Assembly: GCA_002167525.1 (NCBI GenBank)
Contig: NHDV01000024.1
Coordinates: 69,088 to 76,642 of the forward strand
Origin: Flavobacteriaceae bacterium TMED68
GTDB taxonomy: Bacteria > Bacteroidota > Bacteroidia > Flavobacteriales > Flavobacteriaceae
DNA length: 7,555 nt
Direction of reading: 5' to 3'
Shown here: piece after piece, positions 1 through 6,086 of the stretch
How the letters are laid out: each line of letters opens with the position of its first letter
Numbering within the stretch: position 1 is the stretch's first letter
Made by a program: the position numbers and the translations under genes
The notes under the pieces: model-generated
Told to the model about the DNA's origin: nothing
What the model saw: only the letters and a program-made list of their open reading frames with translations
Database searches by the model: none

Positions 1-278
1 CCAACTGATTTGTCAAGTATCGGCATATTAAAATAGCGACTGTCAGAAATTTCTTTCATACAATCAGCCTCAGAAATTATTCCTACTAGCACTCCTTCTT
101 TAGTAACAACGGGTCCACCTGAGATGCGGTATCTAATAAAGGTTTTCATTACTTCGTGAATACTTTGCTCCGGATTAAATAAAACCAATTGTCTTGTCAT
201 TATATCTGACACAATTAATTTACTTGGGGTGACTCTTTTTATTTGAGCCCGCTCTCCTTGAAAACTTTTTACGGGCAT
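1..278 (-). CDS. CBS-domain protein, 3' end cut by window edge
   Basis: The first 92 codons of a small CBS-domain protein can be read on the minus strand from an ATG at 278-276 with no stop before the window edge. The N-terminus (MPVKSFQGERAQIKR) is a short polar lead. It is followed by a first CBS motif: SDIMTRQLVLFNPEQSI at about residues 24-40, then RISGGPVV and GVLVGIISEADCMKEI at about 51-75. Flavobacteria commonly encode a stand-alone protein of about 150 residues with two CBS domains and this opening; I match it from memory. CBS pairs usually bind adenine nucleotides and act as sensors, but the partner here is unknown. The gene is divergent from the SDR gene at 394 and shares a 115-nt intergenic region with it. 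The family call is secure; the specific role is not. Confidence 0.85.
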   Translation of the reverse strand, partial: MPVKSFQGERAQIKRVTPSKLIVSDIMTRQLVLFNPEQSIHEVMKTFIRYRISGGPVVTKEGVLVGIISEADCMKEISDSRYFNMPILDKSV

Positions 279-393
279 AATTAGTTATATTTATAGTCTC
301 TAATATAACGTTTTTTACGAAATTATTAAAATGATTACAAATAATTATAGCATTCATAATATTTCACTTATTTTATTATAAAAAATTTATTTT

Positions 394-1189
394 ATGCATT
401 CAGTTGGTATTTTAGGTTGTGGGTGGCTTGGCATTTCTCTAGCGAAAAATTTCAAGAAATTAAAATATACTGTTCTAGGTTCTAGAACTACATTAGAAGG
501 TTTGTCTAAAATTAAAAAAATTGGAGTTGAAGGTTATTTAGTTGTTTTAAAAAAAAACAAATCAGAGGGTATTATGTCTTTTATAAAAAATATTGAAACA
601 TTAATAATTTCAGTTCCTCCCGAAAAAAAAAAATTCTAATTCAAATTTTACTGAAAAAATTAAAACTTTAATAAATTCCCTAAAATCAAGTTCTTTAAAA
701 AAAGTAATATTCCTAAGCAGTACATCTGTTTATGGATCAAAAGGAGGAGTTTTTGATGAAACCGAAAAATGTTTACCAGATAGCCATTCAGCATTAGAAC
801 TATACAATTGTGAAAAATTAATTCAAGAATTGAGTATTCCTACAGTAATTGTCCGATTAGGGGGTCTTATTGGCAAAGATCGAAATCCAATTTATCATCT
901 TCAGAAAAAAATAATTAAAAACCCAAATGGGAAAATTAATTTTATTCATAAAGACGACGCAGTAAATGGGATATCTACTTTAGTGACTAATAAGGAAGTA
1001 AATGGTCTTTTTAATTTAGTTTCTCCTGATCATCCAACAAGAAAATCATATTATAATTATGTATCAAAAAAATATAATCTTAAGGATCCCAAATTTGAAA
1101 ATGGTGAAAAAATTGTAAGAATTATAAATGGAGAAAAAATCACTAGGGTTACCAAGTTTAATTATTCTGTCGACAACTTGTTAATATAA
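394..1189 (+). CDS. SDR/epimerase-like NAD(P)-binding protein, frameshifted at A11
   Basis: This is one gene in two frames. Frame one runs from ATG 394 and opens with a Rossmann dinucleotide-binding loop (GILGCGWLG, G8-x-G10-x-x-G13). It stops at 637-639, just after an 11-A run at 623-633. Dropping one A lets reading continue without a stop to 1189, giving about 264 residues. The restored segment carries VIFLSSTSVYG (S108-G114) and a Y137-x-x-x-K141 pair, the usual SDR catalytic dyad, then VRLGGLIG and a C-terminal part rich in Lys and Asn. This matches short bacterial SDR proteins of the YeeZ/GCGWLG type, often labelled NAD-dependent epimerase/dehydratase; the substrate is unknown. A start at TTG 830 would omit both the cofactor loop and the catalytic residues, so the downstream piece is not an independent gene. 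The frameshift may be real, a sequencing error, or corrected by slippage. Confidence 0.82.
623..633 (+). other. A11 run causing frameshift in SDR gene
   Basis: Eleven consecutive A residues follow CCCG inside the SDR coding region. As written, the frame ends at a TAA six bases after the run. With ten A residues the frame continues through the SSTSVYG and YxxxK motifs. Confidence 0.9.
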
Positions 1190-1247
1190 ATTTTCAGATT
1201 TTTTAAAAGGCTAGCATCTATTATTTAAATTGTATTGACAAATAATC

Positions 1248-1700
1248 ATGTCTAGAAATAATCAATATATCGCAATACTCGAAAAACTGCTAACGCATCT
1301 CAAAAATTCAAAACTCGAGTATTTAAAGGCTGCAGACCATGCTGACAGATCAGAAAAAAAGAGATATTTCAATAAACAAGCTTTATTGAGAAACCGTTTT
1401 TTTCAAGAAATTCTAAGTGAACTCCAAAACATTGGAATTGGTTATGATGATTTCATAATAAGCCGTTTGAATTTCGATCAGCTATTAATTTCATCAATTG
1501 ATAAGTTAAGATCAAATGCCCTGGACAAATGTTTAGAGTCGGATAAGTTTTTACTTGAAATATACCTTTCATTGCGAGATAGCGAGTTCCAGAATGAAAA
1601 GTTTCTTCAACACAGCTCAAGTATTGAGATTGCTATTGAACAAAACCAAATATATTCCTCAGATTATCGGATTAAGAACAAAGTGGAGTCTGACTTCTAA
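1248..1700 (+). CDS. Small helical protein resembling DUF2383 (ferritin-like fold)
   Basis: A 150-residue, soluble, almost entirely helical protein with no signal peptide or membrane segment. Residues 8-62 (pattern LEKLLTHLKNSKLEYLKAAD, then RYFNKQALLRNRFFQEILSEL) resemble the first helical pair of DUF2383/PA2169-type four-helix bundles. Those proteins are characterised by an E-x-Y-x-x-A helix followed by R-x-R-F-x-x-E-L. Residues 74-125 form a second long helical pair containing DKCLESDKFLLEIY. The molecular function of the family is not established; members are often linked to stress or stationary phase. The gene follows the SDR gene by 58 nt and converges on the minus-strand operon, ending 11 nt from that operon's last stop. 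The match is from memory and moderate; a plain hypothetical protein is the alternative. Confidence 0.6.
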   Translation: MSRNNQYIAILEKLLTHLKNSKLEYLKAADHADRSEKKRYFNKQALLRNRFFQEILSELQNIGIGYDDFIISRLNFDQLLISSIDKLRSNALDKCLESDKFLLEIYLSLRDSEFQNEKFLQHSSSIEIAIEQNQIYSSDYRIKNKVESDF

Positions 1701-1711
1701 TTTTCATTTTT

Positions 1712-2221
1712 TTAAAAGTCAAGTTCATTAGATTCATCTTCAAAACTATACATTCTTGAAATCACCGCATTATAGCTTTCGTATAATTTTTCTAGAGAAG
1801 GAATCAATGAGTCTTTTTTTGAATGCTTGGTAAAGTAATGAGACTTTTGTGATCGCATATGAACCACTTTAAGTCTACTTCTTATTTGTGGTTTTTCGAA
1901 CTTTTTTGGTAATTTTTTTGAAAGTAATTTTTTTAAACTTTTACTCAATTTTGAAATTTCGATATCAACATTTCTAAAATCTAGACTCCTAAACTGATTA
2001 AATAAATTATGCAGATTTTTAAATTCTTGCCAATTCTCTATCCCATAACTTTTTATTAATTCTTCTGGGTAATCAGAAAGATTTAAATCAATATTATAGT
2101 TAATTTGTTTTTGGTTTTCAATTTTTGAAGCCTCTTGAGCAATTATATTTTGCTTACTCGGATTTTTACAAGATGAGCATAAAGTAGCGATAATTATTAG
2201 AACACGAATATAAAATGACAT
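1712..2221 (-). CDS. Putative lipoprotein of unknown function, last gene of carotenoid operon
   Basis: I do not recognise a characterised family. An ATG at 2221 gives a protein of 169 residues; an upstream ATG at 2242 would add seven and overlap cruF by 11 nt. I prefer the inner start because it begins directly with a short basic and hydrophobic leader (MSFYIRVLIIIATLCSSC), as expected of a type II signal peptide. Lipidation would fall at the Cys ending LCSSC. The lipobox is imperfect because the -3 position is Cys, although Bacteroidetes lipoboxes are loose. The mature part is highly charged, with a long Lys/Leu helix (SKLSKSLKKLLSKKLPKK). After it comes a PQIRSRLKVVHMRSQKSHYF stretch and then helix again. 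It lies 10 nt after the cruF stop, so it is probably cotranscribed with the pigment genes. A link to pigment or envelope organisation is inference from position only. Confidence 0.65.
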   Translation of the reverse strand: MSFYIRVLIIIATLCSSCKNPSKQNIIAQEASKIENQKQINYNIDLNLSDYPEELIKSYGIENWQEFKNLHNLFNQFRSLDFRNVDIEISKLSKSLKKLLSKKLPKKFEKPQIRSRLKVVHMRSQKSHYFTKHSKKDSLIPSLEKLYESYNAVISRMYSFEDESNELDF

Positions 2222-2231
2222 TATTGCATGT

Positions 2232-2885
2232 TTAAATTCCAAAAGAATAAATTTTTATTAAAAGTATGGTGAAAAATAGAAACTGAAGAATAAATAAATG
2301 AAAAGGAAATAGACCATTTATTTTTGGATTTACCTTATGATAAAAAAACTGGAGGGGAAAGGAAACTAGTGACCAGCCAAAATAATTTTGGAAAGATGCC
2401 AAGCCAGATTTAAAAGTCCAAAAATCCAAAACTGGTGCAACAGGCTCCATTACTAAATCAAATGAGAGCATCAAAAATATTCCCAATAGAATTTTTTTCC
2501 AAAAGTTTTGAAAAAATTTGTCAGAAATAAATCCCGTGGTGAATACTAAAATGCACCAATTAATTCCTATCAAAACAGGAACCCCAAAAACTTTTATCCC
2601 CAAGGCACTACCATAACTGTACTCACCGAAAATAAATCCTTTATTAACTCCAATAATTTCTGCTATCATACCAACTGTAAAACATATAAAAACAAGAAAA
2701 ACTGTTTTATTTGATATCTCAGTATTAATCAATACTAATAAAAAGCTCAAAGCCAAATTCAAAGGAGTGGCATTTATAAACCATGAAGAATTACTATAAA
2801 TAATGCCAATTAGACCTGAAATATGAAAAAGCCAAATAATAGCAATAGATATATTTAACTTATTAAAATGTTCTTTTTGTATCAC
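2232..2885 (-). CDS. cruF: CruF-type carotenoid 1',2'-hydratase, integral membrane
   Basis: A 217-residue membrane protein with about seven hydrophobic segments (roughly 11-31, 39-55, 62-80, 100-121, 131-148, 168-182, 195-212). Family signatures are GFIFGEYSYGSALG at 83-96, GVPVLIGINW at 101-110, DLVMEPVAP at 143-151, DFWTF at 154-158 and YFGW at 168-171. These fit the CruF/DUF422 carotenoid hydratase family, which adds water across the terminal 1,2 double bond of a psi end to give the 1'-hydroxyl of myxol, saproxanthin or bacterioruberin-type pigments. The start is GTG at 2885, overlapping the crtD stop as GTGA. No internal Met precedes the first membrane segment, so this start is well supported and suggests translational coupling. 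CrtD, the usual next enzyme in the pathway, is encoded immediately upstream. The substrate is probably a monocyclic carotene such as gamma-carotene; this is inferred. Confidence 0.88.
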   Translation of the reverse strand: MIQKEHFNKLNISIAIIWLFHISGLIGIIYSNSSWFINATPLNLALSFLLVLINTEISNKTVFLVFICFTVGMIAEIIGVNKGFIFGEYSYGSALGIKVFGVPVLIGINWCILVFTTGFISDKFFQNFWKKILLGIFLMLSFDLVMEPVAPVLDFWTFKSGLASFQNYFGWSLVSFPLQFFYHKVNPKINGLFPFHLFILQFLFFTILLIKIYSFGI

Positions 2886-4355
2886 TTTTTAATATCAGGA
2901 ATAATTTCAGAAACAATTTTTGCGGAAAGTAAGCATAAAGGAATTCCTCCTCCAGGGTGAACACTACCACCACAAAAATAAAGATTCTTTATTTTATTAG
3001 AAAAATTTGGATGCCTCAAAAATGCGGCAATTTTGTTATTGCTCGAAGACCCATATAATGCTCCCATGTATGACTGTGTTTTATTTTCGATTGTTATTGG
3101 TGTTAGAATTTCTTCACACTCAATCTTATCTTTAAGAGAAGTACCCAATTTTTCTGAGAGCTTATTTATAACTATTGCCCTTAAATTTTTAACTAATTTA
3201 TCCCAATCTTGGCCATGATTTGAAGGAGTATTAATCATAACAAACCAATTCTCACAGCCTTTAGGAGCATCATTCAAAACATCCTTGGATGTTATATTTA
3301 CATAAATAGTTGGATCTTTGTATACAGTTTTGTTCTTAAAAATTGACTCGAATTCTTCAGCATAATTTTTTGAGAAAAATATATTATGCAAATCAAGTTG
3401 TTTAAACGAAGATTTAACTCCCCAATAAAAAATTATCGCAGAACTTGAACGTTCTTGCTTTAGCACTTTTAATGGAGGTTTTAATTTAGGAATTAATTTT
3501 TTATAGGTATAAAATACATCCATATTAGAAATAATATAATCTGATTCAAAAAATTTATCCCCTATCATGATCCCTTTTACACTTTTTTTGTCAAGGACTA
3601 TCTCATTTACCAAAGAACCAAAATGAAATTTTACACCTAATCTTTTTGCTAAACCGACTAAAGCTTCAGTAATCGAAACCATACCTTTAGTAGGAATAAA
3701 TGTCCCATATGAATTTTCAAAATGTTGAATTAAACTCATTATCCCAGGTGTTTGATATGGGTCTGATCCGTTATATGTAGCATATCTATCGAAAAATTGA
3801 ATTAAATAAGGAGATGAGAATGCATTTGTATTTACTTGATGTAGTGATTTTTGAATTTCAAAAACTTGAAGTTGCAAGATTGCTTTAATTGTTGAAGCTG
3901 AAAAAAATGTTTTAATTTTATGTAATGATTTCTCTAAAAATAAAGTCCCTGTCAGTTCATATTTTTTTTTTTGCCTTTTTTAAGTATCTAATAACTTTTT
4001 CTCTTGGTTCGTTGAATTTCAATTCAACTTCATCTAAAAACTTTTCTTGGCTACCAAAAGCTGTAAAGGTCTTTCCATCTTGCCAAAAATATTTACAAGA
4101 CACATCTTTTTTCTTGAAATGAAAATAATCACTGGTATTCTCACCTGCCAATTCAAAAAGCTCTGAAATAAAATGTGGCATAGTAAACAAGGAGGGGCCT
4201 GCATCAAAACGATAACCCTTAAGTTTAAAAGATGACAACTTCCCTCCTGGATATTTGTTTTGTTCAAAAATATGTACATTGTAACCTTTAAGAGCTAATC
4301 GGACTCCAGAAGCTAATCCTGCAACACCTGACCCTATAATTACAATTTTTTTCAT
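2882..4355 (-). CDS. crtD: CrtD-type 1'-hydroxycarotenoid 3',4'-desaturase, frameshifted at A11
   Basis: One CrtI-superfamily flavoprotein of about 490 residues split by a single-base shift. The N-terminal part starts at ATG 4355 and opens with VIIGSGVAGLASG (FAD-binding G8-x-G10-x-x-G13), then FEQNKYPGGKLSSF and FDAGPSLFTMPHF. Frame one ends at TGA 3957-3959 after an 11-A run (3962-3972 on the plus strand). Removing one A continues the frame as YELTGTLFLEKSLHK with no stop. It runs through RYATYNGSDPYQTPG and PTKGMVSITEAL to the C-terminal FAD motif FCGGSVHPGGGIPLCLLSAK. The DAGPSLFTMPH and RYATYNG motifs match the 1-hydroxy monocyclic carotenoid 3,4-dehydrogenase described from marine Flavobacterium P99-3, rather than phytoene desaturase. 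It overlaps crtA by ATGA and cruF by GTGA. A TTG at 3877 is not a credible start because homologous sequence continues upstream of it. Whether the cell makes full-length protein is open. Confidence 0.88.
3962..3972 (-). other. A11 run (T11 on plus) causing frameshift in crtD
   Basis: On the coding strand, GGC is followed by eleven A residues and then TATGAACTG. As written this reads KAKKKI-stop. With ten A residues it reads KAKKKYELTG and joins the 358-residue remainder of CrtD. Confidence 0.9.
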
Positions 4356-5038
4356 AATGGCAATTTTTGAATTTTATCGGAAATAAGATTGAATCTTGAG
4401 AAAAGATCTTCTTTGTACCACTTTTTTTTTCGTGTGGCTTTTACAATGTCAGAATGAATTTGGTCTTTATAAGCAAATTCATTTATTGATTTGAAGTTAT
4501 CCCAAATGCTAATAGTAGCTTGTTGAATAAAAGGCCATTCACCTATACCCTTATAGTAAAGAACTCCTTTAGTATTTTTTATTGCCTTGCTAGCTTTGGG
4601 AACCGCATTCCAAAAAGAAAGTAATCTGTTCCACCTTAATGTAGCGCGAGTAATAACAACAATTTTTTTGTCTACTTTATTTTGAGAATTGTCAGAATCT
4701 AATTTAAAAGGATTTTTCCCATCCCAAGATCCATGACTATTTATATTTTTTAAAACTAAATCACGTTGAGTATTAGCCTTTTTTTGGTAATTAATGAATA
4801 TAGGATGTTGAGTTAAACATTTTTCGTACGATTCATAACAATCCCATACTCCTAAAAATGCATAAGTTGAAAAATCTGGGCGAAGACTAAAACCCTGACC
4901 ACCACCAGTGCCAAGGAATTTATAAAAAGATAGTCCTTTCACATTGCTAACTTTCTTGGGAGCAACTCCCATCTGTGAAAATGCCCAAAACTTATTTTTA
5001 ACGAATGAAAATATTGTGATCGAGGTAATCGAATTCAT
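4352..5038 (-). CDS. crtA: CrtA-related carotenoid oxygenase, probable 2'-hydroxylase
   Basis: A 228-residue soluble protein of the spheroidene monooxygenase (CrtA) family. Signature blocks in order: FYKFLGTGGGQGFSLRPDF at 38-56, GSWDGKNPF at 103-111, ITRATLRW at 129-136, GVLYYKGIGEWPF at 158-170 with QQATISIWD following, and H195 with ATRKKKWYKEDLFSRF at 201-216. The last block corresponds to the W-x-x-E-x-x-F-x-R-F ending of the family. Proteobacterial CrtA adds a keto group at C-2 of spheroidene. A crtA-related gene of Flavobacterium P99-3 was reported to encode a carotenoid 2-hydroxylase in myxol biosynthesis. Lying next to crtD and cruF, this gene more likely makes the 2'-hydroxyl of a myxol-type pigment. 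It is first in the operon and its stop overlaps the crtD start (ATGA). An A9 run near the C-terminus (4422-4430) is in frame. Exact product chemistry cannot be read from sequence. Confidence 0.87.
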   Translation of the reverse strand: MNSITSITIFSFVKNKFWAFSQMGVAPKKVSNVKGLSFYKFLGTGGGQGFSLRPDFSTYAFLGVWDCYESYEKCLTQHPIFINYQKKANTQRDLVLKNINSHGSWDGKNPFKLDSDNSQNKVDKKIVVITRATLRWNRLLSFWNAVPKASKAIKNTKGVLYYKGIGEWPFIQQATISIWDNFKSINEFAYKDQIHSDIVKATRKKKWYKEDLFSRFNLISDKIQKLPL

Positions 5039-5045
5039 TGATTTT

Positions 5046-5070
5046 GAGGTATAGCAATTTTTTTTACCTC
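5046..5070 (-). promoter_or_regulatory. Small stem-loop just upstream of crtA start
   Basis: Perfect 6-bp arms GAGGTA (5046-5051) and TACCTC (5065-5070) enclose 13 nt. In the crtA transcript this hairpin would end seven bases before the AUG, where it could affect ribosome access. Six base pairs in AT-rich DNA can arise by chance, so this is tentative. Confidence 0.35.
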
Positions 5071-5085
5071 TATAAATTTATAAAA

Positions 5086-5102
5086 AGAAATAGAAAAAAC
5101 GT
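5086..5102 (+). repeat. Direct repeat copy 1 (pair with 5187-5203)
   Basis: AGAAATAGAAAAAACGT here recurs at 5187-5203 with one mismatch, exactly 101 bases away. This copy contains the outer edge and T-tail of the 13-bp inverted repeat. Confidence 0.6.
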
Positions 5103-5157
5103 CTCTGTTTAGGATTTTAGAATTTGACTAATGGAAGTAATCAGCAGAGACGTTTTT
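5095..5157 (-). promoter_or_regulatory. 13-bp inverted repeat with T-rich tail, terminator/attenuator-like, in crtA leader
   Basis: AAAAACGTCTCTG at 5095-5107 is the exact reverse complement of CAGAGACGTTTTT at 5145-5157, with a 37-nt loop. Read on the minus strand, towards crtA, the downstream arm CAGAGACG runs into TTTTTTCTATTTCTTTTT, which resembles an intrinsic terminator. Read on the plus strand, only five T residues follow the stem before GAAACC. It lies 57 nt before the crtA start, so it could be a leader attenuator, the end of a short untranslated RNA, or a protein site. The repeat itself is certain; the role is inference. Confidence 0.6.
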
Positions 5158-5162
5158 GAAAC

Positions 5163-5170
5163 CAAATTTA
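5163..5170 (-). promoter_or_regulatory. Candidate -7 box for carotenoid operon
   Basis: The minus strand reads TAAATTTG, fitting the Bacteroidetes -7 consensus TAnnTTTG. Transcription would start at about 5157, at the outer edge of the inverted repeat, leaving a leader of about 120 nt before crtA. No good TTG -33 element lies at the expected distance, so this rests on one element. Confidence 0.35.
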
Positions 5171-5171
5171 A

Positions 5172-5187
5172 TTTAAACTTGTTTAAA
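5172..5187. promoter_or_regulatory. 16-bp palindrome, candidate operator upstream of crtA
   Basis: TTTAAAC-TT-GTTTAAA has perfect 7-bp arms and a 2-nt spacer. It abuts the TAAATTTG box on its upstream side, a usual position for a dimeric regulator that controls RNA polymerase binding. Composition is AT-rich, so chance is not excluded. No regulator gene is visible in the window. Confidence 0.4.
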
Positions 5188-5203
5188 GATATAGAAAAAA
5201 CGT
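5187..5203 (+). repeat. Direct repeat copy 2 (pair with 5086-5102)
   Basis: AGATATAGAAAAAACGT, 16 of 17 identical to 5086-5102. The AAAAAACGTTATA inside and just after it (5195-5207) also occurs in inverted orientation at 304-316, before the CBS-domain gene. Confidence 0.6.
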
Positions 5204-5378
5204 TATACAGAAAAAGCTTTTGTTTATTTTTTTTGTTTTTTTTTGAAACATTTAAGAATAAACTTGGTTTTTTTGTAGCAATAGTCTTATTATCAATAGA
5301 TTAATGGACAGTTAAAAAATATCTTTAAAAAATTAACTTATTAAAAAAAAAATGTTCTTTTGAACTAAAATATATTTT

Positions 5379-6077
5379 ATGAAGAAATTTAATCGATTTG
5401 ATATTTTTATTTACGTTCTGATTATTGCAAATATTATTGCAATGATTTTAGAGTCACACGAATTTATTAAAGATAGATTTGAAAAAAGCTTTAATTATTT
5501 TGAACTTATCTCTATTATAATATTCACATTAGAATACTTCTATCGAATATATGTGAGTTATAATAAATCCAAATGGAAGGGAGTCAGATCATATATATTT
5601 AGCTTTTTTGGAGTGGTTGATTTTATATCAATATTACCTTTTTACATTAAACAATTTGTCTTGATTGATGGCCGTTTCTTCAGAATTTTAAGACTATTCC
5701 GATTGTCGAGGATATTTAAGCTAGGTCGAGATAGCAAATCTTTAAAACTTTTCATAAAAGCTATATCTGCGGTCCAAAATGAATTAAAATTTACATTTTT
5801 CTTATCATTACTATGTATTCTTTTTTCAGCTTCAGCTATTTATTTCTTAGAAAATGAAGCACAACCAGAAATATTTTCAAGTATTACGGCTTCATTGTGG
5901 TGGGCTACTGTATCACTTGCAACTGTAGGTTATGGAGATGTGGTGCCGATTACAACTTGGGGGAAAATATTTGCTGGATTTATCTCTCTAATTGGAATTG
6001 GAGTTGTAGCGATCCCAACAGGAATAATAAGTGCTTCGTTTGTTGAAGAAATTCATCATTTTAGAAAAAAAAGGTAA
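5379..6077 (+). CDS. Voltage-gated potassium channel, six-helix, no RCK domain
   Basis: A 232-residue inner-membrane channel subunit with a complete Kv-type layout: S1 about 9-24, S2 about 40-58 (acidic E52), S3 about 71-88 (D81), S4 about 98-115, S5 about 136-157, pore helix 168-179, selectivity filter TVGYGD at 182-187 and S6 about 195-221. S4 carries basic residues at every third position (R99, R102, R105, R108, R111, K114), the voltage-sensor pattern. The filter indicates K+ selectivity, and four subunits would form the pore. The short tail (FVEEIHHFRKKR) has no RCK, cyclic-nucleotide or other regulatory domain. The start is ATG 5379, with no usable earlier Met close by. The ThuA gene begins 9 nt after the stop, so the two are probably cotranscribed. 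The physiological role is unknown. Confidence 0.93.
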   Translation: MKKFNRFDIFIYVLIIANIIAMILESHEFIKDRFEKSFNYFELISIIIFTLEYFYRIYVSYNKSKWKGVRSYIFSFFGVVDFISILPFYIKQFVLIDGRFFRILRLFRLSRIFKLGRDSKSLKLFIKAISAVQNELKFTFFLSLLCILFSASAIYFLENEAQPEIFSSITASLWWATVSLATVGYGDVVPITTWGKIFAGFISLIGIGVVAIPTGIISASFVEEIHHFRKKR

Positions 6078-6086
6078 CTATTGGCG

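Larger units (their letters stand above)
5039..5378. other. 340-nt divergent intergenic region between crtA and K+ channel
   Basis: No gene is visible. The region must hold the promoters for the minus-strand carotenoid operon and for the plus-strand channel gene. The crtA-proximal half contains a small hairpin beside the crtA start, a 13-bp inverted repeat, a -7-like box, a 16-bp palindrome and 17-bp direct repeats; these are listed separately. The channel-proximal half (5208-5378) is mostly T- and A-tracts, including T8 and T9 around 5226-5244 and A10 at 5343-5352. It also has a GTTCTTTTGAAC inverted repeat near 5354-5365. I found no clear -33/-7 pair for the channel gene. Confidence 0.7.

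Noticed and set aside
279..393. Promoters in the divergent CBS/SDR intergenic region
   Set aside because: AT-rich but no TAnnTTTG box found on either strand; only the AAAAAACGTTATA match noted elsewhere.
830..1189. Independent 119-residue protein starting at TTG 830
   Set aside because: The same frame extends upstream to the A11 run and includes SDR motifs; it is the C-terminal part of the frameshifted SDR gene.
1692..1720. Shared terminator between the convergent genes ending at 1700 and 1712
   Set aside because: Only a 5-bp GACTT/AAGTC pairing around a T-rich stretch, mostly within coding sequence; too weak to call.
3033..3218. Plus-strand reading frame of 61 codons
   Set aside because: Lies wholly antisense inside the C-terminal part of crtD, which has clear family motifs; no recognisable product.
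2882..3877. Independent 331-residue oxidoreductase starting at TTG 3877
   Set aside because: CrtD-like sequence continues upstream of the TTG without a stop to the A11 run, and the piece lacks the N-terminal FAD-binding loop, so it is the second part of crtD.
3925..4122. Plus-strand reading frame of 65 codons
   Set aside because: Antisense to crtD across the frameshift; its hydrophobic look comes from the T-tract complementary to Lys codons.
4034..4279. Minus-strand reading frame of 81 codons overlapping crtD N-terminus
   Set aside because: Out-of-frame shadow of the FAD-binding part of CrtD; no family resemblance.
5354..5365. GTTCTTTTGAAC inverted repeat before the K+ channel gene
   Set aside because: Four-base arms only; likely chance in this composition.
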